NCBI GenBank assembly: GCA_031279675.1
Contig: JAITIB010000120.1
Location: 1 to 26,296 of the forward strand
Length of the DNA stretch: 26,296 nucleotides
Direction: 5' to 3'
Origin: Puniceicoccales bacterium
Lineage (GTDB): Bacteria > Verrucomicrobiota > Verrucomicrobiia > Opitutales > UBA953
Shown here: in pieces, positions 20,165-26,296 of the stretch
Position numbering within the stretch: position 1 is the stretch's first letter
How the letters are laid out: each line of letters begins with the position of its first letter
Translations under genes and position numbers: made by a program
The notes under the pieces: model-generated
The model's input: the letters and a program-made list of their open reading frames with translations, nothing else
Told to the model about the DNA's origin: nothing
Database searches by the model: none

Positions 20165-22966
20165 ATGAGGACGCCGCCCCATTCCATGTCATTGTTCAAC
20201 CGGGTTCGACTCCATGCGGAAAAGCGCGGGTTGGATGACGCCACCGCGGGTTCCGTGGAGTGGCTTGGCCGTGCGAAGAAGTTTGTGCGCCTTGAGTGGC
20301 AGGTTCTTTTGCGCAAGCACCGCCTGGGTGGGGCGGGGCTGGAGATGGCGCGGTGGCGTGCCACGGTGCTGGATGTGTTGCTGGGGGCGTTGGTGCGCAG
20401 GGCGCTGCGGGAGGTTGGGGAGGGGGAGGCAGGCGCGGTGTGCGTGGTGGCGCTGGGGGGATATGGACGGGGGGAGTTGTGTCCGTTCAGCGACATTGAT
20501 GTGCTTTTTCTTTATGATGACGGGCGGACGGAGGGGTCGGATTTGGTCGCGTTGCAGGAGCGCGTCACGCGCGGGGTGCTTTATCCGTTGTGGGATTTGC
20601 ATTACACGGTGGGGCATTCGTCGCGGACCTTGGGGGAGGTGGCGTTGGCGATGCGCGGGGATGCGGTTTCGTGCAATGCGTTGCTGGATGCGCGCGTGGT
20701 GGCTGGCGACGAGGGTTTGTTTGCGCGGTTGGAGGCGGTGGTGTGGGAGGTGGCGTTGGGAACGGACGGGGCGCGGACAGCCCATGCGCGATTTTTGTTC
20801 GAGGGGCAGGCGCGGCGTCATGCGCATTTCGGGGGGAGTGTTTTCGTGCAGGAGCCGGATGTGAAGAACGGGGTTGGCGGGTTGCGTGATTTTCACACTT
20901 TGTGCTGGCTGGCGCGGTTGATGGGAATCGCGGGCGGGGTTGACGGGTTGGCGCGCACGGGGATTTTGAGGCAGGGAGAGGCGAAGGTGTTGAAGGCGGC
21001 GTATTCGTTTTTGTTACGTGTGCGCAATGCGTTGCATTTTCTGTCGGGGCGGGCGGTGGAGGTGTTGAGTTTGGAGGCGCAGCGGGCGGTGGCGTCCGGG
21101 CTGGGATTTGCGGCGGGGGACGGGGGTTGGACGCGGGGGATGGAGTTGTTGATGCGCGATTTTTACAAGGCGGCGGAGGCTGTGCGCTTTGCGGGGCGTT
21201 CGGTGGAGTGGGCGTTCTTGCGGCGATGCGCCGGGGGGGCGCAGGTGGCGTCCCTGGCGGATGGCGCCGCCGGGGAGGAGGGGGTTGTGTTCGATGGTTT
21301 TGTGTTGCGCGGGGGGCGTCTTGGGGCGGCGGGCCCGGATGTGTTTGACGTGGATCCCGCACGGTTGATGCGTGTGTTCCGCCATGCGCAGCAGTTTCGC
21401 GCGACGGTGGATTTTGCGTTGTTCCGCCTGGTGCGCGAGCGTGTGGAGTTGTTGACGCCGAGGGTGGCGGCATCGCGGGGTGTGGTGGATTGTTTTCTGG
21501 CGGTTTTGGCGGATGCGGGGCGTGTGGGCGAGGCGGTGGCGTTAATGCATGAGGCGGGGGTGCTGGGGCGGTTTTTGCCGGAGTTTTCGGGGATTCATTG
21601 CCTGGTGCAACGGGAGATTTTCCACCGCTACACGGTGGATGTGCACACCTTGTTGTGCCTGCGCGAGTTGGACGCGGTTTTCGCGGGAAAGACGCCGGTG
21701 GCGGAGCGTTACCGCGGGGTGTTGCTTGAGACGGACGAGCCGGCGATGCTGTATGTGGTTTTGCTCCTGCATGACATTGGCAAGCAGTCGGGGGTGGCCG
21801 GACATGCGGAGTCCGGGGCGCGGATGGCGGAAAAGATTTTGCGACGCCTCGGGGTGCGCAACGCGGCGCGGCGCGAGGTGGTGGCGTTGATCGCGGGACA
21901 TCTGGCGATGTCGGAGTTTTGGCGGCGCCATGATTTGGACGAGCCTGGGAATTTGCGTTTGTTTGCGGAGTGGGCGGGTTCCGCGCAGCGCTTGCGCTAT
22001 TTGTACGTGCTGACGTTTTGCGATGCCCGGGCGACGGCTCCGGATTTGTGGAATGACTATAAGGAGGCGTTGCACAGGCGCTTGTTCACGGGGGCGCTTG
22101 CGTGCATGGACGCGCTGGAGGGGGCGGGCGGGGCGGCGGGTGGTGTTCGTGAGTTGCGCGCGCGGGTGCGGGAGGTGTTTGAGGGGAGTGGCGTGGGAAG
22201 GGACGAGGTGGAGGCGCATTTGCGAAATGTGCCGCGGCGGTATCTTCAGCAATCCACGGTTGGGGAGGTGTGTTTGCACGTGCGCATGGTGCACCAGCTG
22301 TTATCGACAATAACGAGTGCGCATGGCGCGGGCGCGCTCTCGCCGGTAATCCATTGGGCGGACGGGGAGGTGAGCGGTGTGTGCGTGGTGTCGGTGGTGT
22401 CGTGGGATTGCGAGGGGTTGTTTTACCAGCTTGCGGGGGCGTTTGCGGTGGCGGGGTTGAATATCCTGAGTTGCAAGGCGTTCGCGCGGTCGGACCACGT
22501 GGCGATCGCCTCCTTTTGCGTGATGCCTGCCGCGGATGGCGGGCGCAATGGGGTTTCCGTGGATGTGCGCGAGGCGTTTGCGCGGAATGTGGATGAGGCG
22601 CTGGTGCAGCGGTGCGATTTGGAGGGGGCTGTCCGGAGGAGGGCGATGGCGGTGGCGTCGAGTGTGACGGTGGCGCGTGAGCGGCGGTGGCGCGCTCCGG
22701 TGACGCCGAGGGTTTCGGTGCATCGCGAGGTGGCGTTGGGGCGGACGGTGGTGGAGGTGGAGACGGAGGATCGCGCCGGGTTGTTGTTTTTTCTCGGGCG
22801 GTTGTTTTTCCGACACCGGCTGGACATTGTTTTTGCGCGTGTGGCGACGGAGCGGGGCGTGGCTGTGGATACTTTTTACCTTGTTCCGTTTGGCGGGGAG
22901 GGTGGACAGGTTTCGAGGGGGGAGCTGGAGGCGTTGCGGGTGGACGTGGTGGCGTTGCTTGATTGA
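20165..22966 (+). CDS. glnD: Bifunctional PII uridylyltransferase/uridylyl-removing enzyme GlnD
   Basis: 933 residues from ATG 20165. GlnD senses glutamine and uridylylates or deuridylylates PII proteins (GlnB/GlnK), setting glutamine synthetase activity and nitrogen gene expression. The nucleotidyltransferase domain has GGYGRGELCPFSDIDVLFLY at about 98-117 with the catalytic Asp pair. The helical PII-binding region has VQEPDVKNGVGGLRDFHTLC. The HD domain has a TVDVHTLLCLRE segment and HDIGKQSGVAGHAESGA from about 536, then GHLAMSE. Two C-terminal ACT domains start near 738 (VVSWDCEGLFYQLAGAFAVA) and 860 (ETEDRAGLLFFLGRLFFRHR). Every functional motif is present, slightly longer than E. coli GlnD. 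The coding strand is extremely G/T-rich, opposite to grpE-dnaJ. A hairpin terminator follows the stop. Confidence 0.96.
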   Translation: MRTPPHSMSLFNRVRLHAEKRGLDDATAGSVEWLGRAKKFVRLEWQVLLRKHRLGGAGLEMARWRATVLDVLLGALVRRALREVGEGEAGAVCVVALGGYGRGELCPFSDIDVLFLYDDGRTEGSDLVALQERVTRGVLYPLWDLHYTVGHSSRTLGEVALAMRGDAVSCNALLDARVVAGDEGLFARLEAVVWEVALGTDGARTAHARFLFEGQARRHAHFGGSVFVQEPDVKNGVGGLRDFHTLCWLARLMGIAGGVDGLARTGILRQGEAKVLKAAYSFLLRVRNALHFLSGRAVEVLSLEAQRAVASGLGFAAGDGGWTRGMELLMRDFYKAAEAVRFAGRSVEWAFLRRCAGGAQVASLADGAAGEEGVVFDGFVLRGGRLGAAGPDVFDVDPARLMRVFRHAQQFRATVDFALFRLVRERVELLTPRVAASRGVVDCFLAVLADAGRVGEAVALMHEAGVLGRFLPEFSGIHCLVQREIFHRYTVDVHTLLCLRELDAVFAGKTPVAERYRGVLLETDEPAMLYVVLLLHDIGKQSGVAGHAESGARMAEKILRRLGVRNAARREVVALIAGHLAMSEFWRRHDLDEPGNLRLFAEWAGSAQRLRYLYVLTFCDARATAPDLWNDYKEALHRRLFTGALACMDALEGAGGAAGGVRELRARVREVFEGSGVGRDEVEAHLRNVPRRYLQQSTVGEVCLHVRMVHQLLSTITSAHGAGALSPVIHWADGEVSGVCVVSVVSWDCEGLFYQLAGAFAVAGLNILSCKAFARSDHVAIASFCVMPAADGGRNGVSVDVREAFARNVDEALVQRCDLEGAVRRRAMAVASSVTVARERRWRAPVTPRVSVHREVALGRTVVEVETEDRAGLLFFLGRLFFRHRLDIVFARVATERGVAVDTFYLVPFGGEGGQVSRGELEALRVDVVALLD

Positions 22967-22968
22967 AC

Positions 22969-23004
22969 AAAAAAAAGCCACAGGCGGTTGCGCCTGTGGT
23001 TTTC
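22969..23004. terminator. Bidirectional intrinsic terminator between glnD and the small lipoprotein gene
   Basis: A 9-bp perfect stem, CCACAGGCG at 22978-22986 and CGCCTGTGG at 22991-22999, encloses the loop GTTG. It is preceded by a run of A's from 22969 and followed by TTTT, so it can stop transcription from either side. It lies 2 bp after the glnD stop and about 30 bp from the stop of the convergent minus-strand gene. Confidence 0.9.
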
Positions 23005-23031
23005 CTTGCAAGGATATTGCGATCCTGCGCC

Positions 23032-23160
23032 TTAGGGCTTTGCGGGCGCGTCCGTGGCGGGCTTGTCGCCGCTTTTCGGAGCGTCGGCTTTCTTGTTATC
23101 GCAGCCTGTGACGGCAATGGCGACAACGGCGAAGAGGATGCAGGGAAGGATCTTGGTCAT
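23032..23160 (-). CDS. Very small lipoprotein (42-residue precursor)
   Basis: ATG 23160; precursor MTKILPCILFAVVAIAVTGC followed by DNKKADAPKSGDKPATDAPA and KP. Lys in the n-region, a hydrophobic core and the lipobox VTGC give a consensus signal-peptidase II site with Cys20. The mature peptide is only 23 residues, charged and Pro/Ala/Lys-rich. AAAGAAAG upstream may serve for ribosome binding. Such tiny lipoproteins of the entericidin size class are hard to assign; no function is claimed. The upstream 23161-23299 shows nothing else. The terminator at 22969-23004 follows it. Confidence 0.75.
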   Translation of the reverse strand: MTKILPCILFAVVAIAVTGCDNKKADAPKSGDKPATDAPAKP

Positions 23161-23299
23161 GGTGTTTTCTTTCTTTTGAGTTTTTGTTTTTGTCAGGCGC
23201 CTCCGTTGTGGAGACATGCGGGGGGACGATTGGGATGGCGTGCGTGTTGTCAAGATGTTTTGCGTGCGCGCGGGCAAACCGTCCTGTGCCGGGGCGCGG

Positions 23300-24340
23300 T
23301 CAGGGTTGTTCGATGGTGAGTGATGGCTCGAAGCCCAGGGTCCAGTCTGTGGTGGCGCGGGGGGGGGGCGGCGTGTCGGCGTGCGCGGCAAAGGCGATCA
23401 TTGCGGCATTGTCGCCGCTGTGCCGCGGGCAGGCGATGTGCAGTGGCAGGTGGTGGCGTTTGGCGAGTGTTGCGAATGCGTCGCGCAGGGCTTGGTTGTT
23501 GGCGACGCCGCCGGAGAGGCCGAGGCTTGCGTAGGTGTTGTGCGCGAGCCGGGCGTGGGTTTTTGCAAGGAGTTGTCCGACGATTGCCGCCTGGTAGCTT
23601 GCGCAGATGCCGGGCATTGCGGTGGCGAGCGCGGTGTCGTCGAGTTTTTCCAGTTTGTAGCGCAGGCTTGTCTTGAGGCCCGAGAAGGAGAAACGCGGGT
23701 CGTTTTTTTCGGGGATGCCGCGGGGGAAGTTGTGCGCGGTGGCGTCGCCGGTGCGGGCATGTTGCTCGATGAGCGCTCCGCCCGGGTAGGGCAACCCGAG
23801 GAGTTTCGCGCCCTTGTCAAAGGCTTCGCCGGCGGCGTCGTCCACGGTTTGCGCGTGGATGCGGGTGTGTCCGTCGCGGGCGATCTCGACGAGCAGGGTG
23901 TTGCCGCCGGAGACGACCAGTCCGAGGTGAGGGAGCTGGCGGGCGAGATTTTCACGAAAGTGTTCCGGCGCACCGGCGTGCAGCGCGATGAAGGGCGAGA
24001 ACAGATGTCCGCGCAGGTGGTTGATTCCGACGAGCGGCTTGCGCCATGCGAGCGCGAGCGCCTTGGCGAAGGCAATGCCGAGGGCAAGGCTTCCGACGAG
24101 GCCGGGGCCGCGCGTGACGGCGATCTGGCGGAGAGTTTCGGGAGAGAACCCGGCGGGCAACAAGCGCAATAGCCCGGGGAGGTGGCGCAGGTGCTCGCGG
24201 CTGGCAATGTCGGGGACGACGCCACCGTATTCTCCGTGCAGGGCGGCCTGCGTGTGAACCCATTCGCCAATGATGCCGCGCGCGGGGTCGAATAGCGCGA
24301 GGGCCGACTCGTCGCAGGAGCTCTCTATGGCCAGAATCAT
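23300..24340 (-). CDS. tsaD: tRNA N6-adenosine threonylcarbamoyltransferase TsaD
   Basis: 346 residues from ATG 24340. A TTG at 24358 in the same frame adds only MTPPPP, so the ATG is preferred. TsaD transfers the threonylcarbamoyl group to A37 of ANN-reading tRNAs with TsaB and TsaE. Motifs: MILAIESSCDESA at the N-terminus (ASKHA phosphate loop), GEYGGVVPDIASREH, metal-binding His108 and His112 in NHLRGHLF, GLSGGVANNQALRDAF, and RHSGDNAAMIAFAA with the metal-binding Asp near the C-terminus. The length is normal. ribE lies 14 bp upstream on the same strand, so the two are probably co-transcribed. The plus strand over this gene is G-rich. Confidence 0.97.
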   Translation of the reverse strand: MILAIESSCDESALALFDPARGIIGEWVHTQAALHGEYGGVVPDIASREHLRHLPGLLRLLPAGFSPETLRQIAVTRGPGLVGSLALGIAFAKALALAWRKPLVGINHLRGHLFSPFIALHAGAPEHFRENLARQLPHLGLVVSGGNTLLVEIARDGHTRIHAQTVDDAAGEAFDKGAKLLGLPYPGGALIEQHARTGDATAHNFPRGIPEKNDPRFSFSGLKTSLRYKLEKLDDTALATAMPGICASYQAAIVGQLLAKTHARLAHNTYASLGLSGGVANNQALRDAFATLAKRHHLPLHIACPRHSGDNAAMIAFAAHADTPPPPRATTDWTLGFEPSLTIEQP

Positions 24341-24354
24341 GGGCGGAGGTGGCG

Positions 24355-24957
24355 TCAACGGAGCGCGGCAAGGCGCTCCACGTATTTTGCGAGCAGGTCA
24401 AACTCAAGGTTCACCGGATCGCCTGCGCGTCGTTCGCCCAGATTGGTCGCGGCAAGCGTGTGCGGGATCAGCCAGATGTCGAACGTGCCTGCGTCGTCGT
24501 TCAGCGCGGCGACGGTGAGCGAGATGCCGTCCACTGCCACGCTGCCTTTGTAGGCGAGGTATTTCAGGAATTCGCGTCCGGGGCGGATGCGGAGGCGGTG
24601 GTTTGCGCCATCGGGGGCGAAAAACACCACTTCGCCCGTCCCGTCCACGTGCCCTGAGACGAAGTGCCCGCCCATGCGCGTTGCCGGAAGGAGGCTGCGT
24701 TCGAGATTCACGGCTGCCCCGGGGCGCAGGAGGCGGAACGAGGTTTTTCGCAGGGTCTCGTCGAGCACGTCAAAGGCGAGCGCGCCCGCGTCGCGCGCTG
24801 TCACCGTCAGGCAGCAGCCGTTGACGGCGATGCTGTCGCCCGTGGTGGCGCCGCCGGCTGTTTTTTGCGCCGCGATGCGGAGCGTCCAGATGCCCGTGGC
24901 GTTGTTTTGCGCGAGCGCCTGGACGCGCCCTGTTTCCTCAACGAGTCCGGTGAACAT
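24355..24957 (-). CDS. ribE: Riboflavin synthase alpha subunit
   Basis: 200 residues from ATG 24957 (MFTGLVEETGRV is the universal family start; a longer frame from 24969 adds only MLAR). It dismutates two 6,7-dimethyl-8-ribityllumazine molecules to riboflavin. It contains two homologous lumazine-binding repeats. The first has MFTGLVEETG, GDSIAVNGCCLTV and FDVLDETLRKTS. The second has GGHFVSGHVDGTGEV, KGSVAVDGISLTV and IWLIPHTL. No other riboflavin genes are next to it, and no FMN riboswitch is seen in the short region upstream. tsaD follows within 14 bp. Confidence 0.97.
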   Translation of the reverse strand: MFTGLVEETGRVQALAQNNATGIWTLRIAAQKTAGGATTGDSIAVNGCCLTVTARDAGALAFDVLDETLRKTSFRLLRPGAAVNLERSLLPATRMGGHFVSGHVDGTGEVVFFAPDGANHRLRIRPGREFLKYLAYKGSVAVDGISLTVAALNDDAGTFDIWLIPHTLAATNLGERRAGDPVNLEFDLLAKYVERLAALR

Positions 24958-25056
24958 GCGCGCGAGCAAAGCAAGGATTCCCCTTGCGTCCAGCGTGGAA
25001 AACGCCTCCCTCGGCGCCCGCGTTTCTTTTTAACAGGACAAACCGCGTTTCTCTCC

Positions 25057-26166
25057 ATGTCTTTTTCATCCTCCAACGAAAATCCCCGTTCCCCGGCGCC
25101 GCAAGGGGAGGACTGGGGCCGGCTCCCCGACGGACGCCCTGTGCGTCTCCACACGCTTGCCAATGCAAACGGGCTGCGAGTGCGCGTCGCCACGCTCGGC
25201 GCGACCCTTGTTTCCATCGAGGCGCCTGACCGCGACGGACGTTTTTCCGACATTGCGCTCGGCTACGCCACCGTTGCGGAATACCTGGCGGGGACGGCCT
25301 ATTTTGGCGCCGTTGTCGGGCGCGTTGCCAATCGCATTGCCCGGGGCCGCTTCACTCTCGACGGCGTCACGCACTCCCTTGCCACGAACAATGCGCCCGC
25401 CGGCATTCCCTGCTCGCTGCATGGCGGAGGGGTTGGTTTTGACAAGGTGCTTTGGGAGGCCGCCCCTGTCGGGGGCGACGGCGCCGCCGGGATTGTCCTG
25501 ACATATCAGAGCAGGGACGGCGAGGAAGGTTATCCGGGCAATCTTCGAGCCAGCGTCACCTATGCCCTTTTGCCGGACAATACCCTGCGCGTTTCCTACG
25601 ATGCCGCCACTGACCGTGCCACGCCCGTCAACCTCAGCCAGCACAGCTATTTCAACCTTGGTGGCGAAGGTTGCGGACGCGACATCCTTGGGCACACCTT
25701 GCAACTCCACGCGGCGCATTACACGCCGGTGACCCCGGGGCTGATCCCAACGGGGGAAATCGCCCCGGTCGCCGGGACGCCTTTTGATTTTACCCGACCG
25801 CATCCCATTGGCGAACGCATCGGCGCCACGCATCCCCAGCTCGCCCACGGTGCGGGCTACGACCACAACTGGGTGCTCAACGGCGACTCTGGGCAATTGC
25901 GTCCCGCGGCCGAGGTTCACGATGCGCACACAGGCCGGCTCCTGCGCATAAGCACAACCGAGCCCGGGATCCAATTCTACAGCGGCAATTTTCTCAACGG
26001 AACGGACAAGGGCAAGGCCGGGCGCCCCTACGCGCATCGCGCCGGGTTCGCGCTCGAGACACAGCATTTCCCCGACACGCCGAACCAGCCCTCCTTCCCT
26101 GGCATCACGCTCCAGCCCGGACGGAATTATCACAGCGTGACGGAATACTGTTTCGGGGTGCGTTGA
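25057..26166 (+). CDS. galM: Aldose 1-epimerase (galactose mutarotase)
   Basis: 369 residues from ATG 25057; the frame runs further upstream, but that part overlaps ribE antisense and has no family features. GalM interconverts alpha and beta anomers of aldohexoses. Conserved residues seen: NRIARGRF near 92, His122 in CSLHGGGVGFDK, catalytic acid His196 in VNLSQHSYFNLGG, substrate-binding Asp269 in YDHNWVLN, and catalytic base Glu334 in ALETQHFPDTPNQPSFP. The C-terminal strand ends YHSVTEYCFGVR. No signal peptide or lipobox, so probably cytoplasmic. Divergent from ribE with 99 bp between starts. The 3' end is overlapped by the opposing partial frame described next. Confidence 0.96.
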   Translation: MSFSSSNENPRSPAPQGEDWGRLPDGRPVRLHTLANANGLRVRVATLGATLVSIEAPDRDGRFSDIALGYATVAEYLAGTAYFGAVVGRVANRIARGRFTLDGVTHSLATNNAPAGIPCSLHGGGVGFDKVLWEAAPVGGDGAAGIVLTYQSRDGEEGYPGNLRASVTYALLPDNTLRVSYDAATDRATPVNLSQHSYFNLGGEGCGRDILGHTLQLHAAHYTPVTPGLIPTGEIAPVAGTPFDFTRPHPIGERIGATHPQLAHGAGYDHNWVLNGDSGQLRPAAEVHDAHTGRLLRISTTEPGIQFYSGNFLNGTDKGKAGRPYAHRAGFALETQHFPDTPNQPSFPGITLQPGRNYHSVTEYCFGVR

Positions 26167-26296
26167 CAGACTGCCCGAGCCCTTGCATGGCGTCGCGCGC
26201 GCGGTGCGTGCTGCGCGCTATGGCGTCATAGGCCGCCTCGCTCTTGCCCGACTTGGCCACGGCCTCGGTGTATTTGTTTTGCTCTTCCGTCAGCTT
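26105..26296 (-). CDS. C-terminal fragment of an unknown minus-strand protein (runs in from the right)
   Basis: From the window edge the minus strand is open for 63 residues to a TGA at 26105-26107. It reads KLTEEQNKYTEAVAKSGKSE, AAYDAIARSTHRARDAMQGL and a less protein-like tail that overlaps the galM 3' end by 62 bp. The other two minus frames stop early. The first 45 residues are helical and coiled-coil-like. The true C-terminus may lie elsewhere, and a frame error near the galM end is possible. No family recognised. Confidence 0.4.
   Translation of the reverse strand, partial: KLTEEQNKYTEAVAKSGKSEAAYDAIARSTHRARDAMQGLGQSVNAPRNSIPSRCDNSVRAGA

Noticed and set aside
19960..20238. Plus-strand frame of 92 codons before glnD
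   Set aside because: It runs into glnD in another frame, has no ribosome site, and conflicts with the better-placed 59-residue frame and the glnD Shine-Dalgarno.

Overview
The window looks like chromosomal DNA from a high-GC, diderm bacterium, most probably a Verrucomicrobiota member of the Opitutales type. The evidence is an LPS-export-type periplasmic protein, several lipoproteins, a scarcity of Shine-Dalgarno sequences, and gene families typical of that group (ThuA-like, DUF2851). The taxonomic call is inference from gene content and style, not from a marker search.

Layout. (1) 1-6090 is a core block. The 5' end of secA leaves the window on the minus strand. Divergent to it lie a large fused LptC/LptA-like protein, a secreted or lipoprotein-like protein with a His/Cys arrangement like clan CD peptidases, and grpE-dnaJ. 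(2) 6100-7241 is insertion-sequence debris: a remnant of one IS5-family transposase directly after dnaJ, abutted by a nearly complete 975-bp IS5-family element whose transposase is broken into three frames. (3) 7264-14949 (minus) is a type I restriction-modification island in the order hsdR, IS200/REP-type transposase with palindromic repeats, a half-length hsdS, a 57-residue ORF resembling a SIR2-like N-terminus, rhuM, hsdM. The beginning of hsdR carries an apparent one-base frame disruption. (4) 15066-17002 holds a ThuA-family gene and a DUF2851 gene, convergent with only 2 bp between them. (5) 17221-20123 is an AT-richer stretch of overlapping small genes for lipoproteins and membrane proteins that I cannot assign to a known system. 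(6) 20165-26296 returns to core genes: glnD, a bidirectional terminator, a tiny lipoprotein, ribE-tsaD (minus), an aldose 1-epimerase, and the C-terminus of an unknown minus-strand gene.

How they work together. grpE and dnaJ supply the DnaK co-chaperones. The hsd genes would form a SAM- and ATP-dependent restriction-modification complex. Its half-size specificity subunit, inserted transposase/repeat block and frame-disrupted hsdR start suggest a system in flux or decay. glnD is the PII uridylyl-transferase/nitrogen sensor. ribE and tsaD are unlinked housekeeping functions that are co-oriented. The overlapping starts and stops in 17221-20123 (17-bp, 17-bp and 4-bp overlaps, then 3-bp and 4-bp gaps) indicate one translationally coupled operon.

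The most interesting unexplained material is the unknown lipoprotein/membrane operon, the RE-type palindromes around the single-strand transposase (including 24-bp perfect palindromes centred on GAATTC), the SIR2-like mini-ORF inside the hsd operon, and the extreme opposite strand composition of the grpE/dnaJ and glnD regions.
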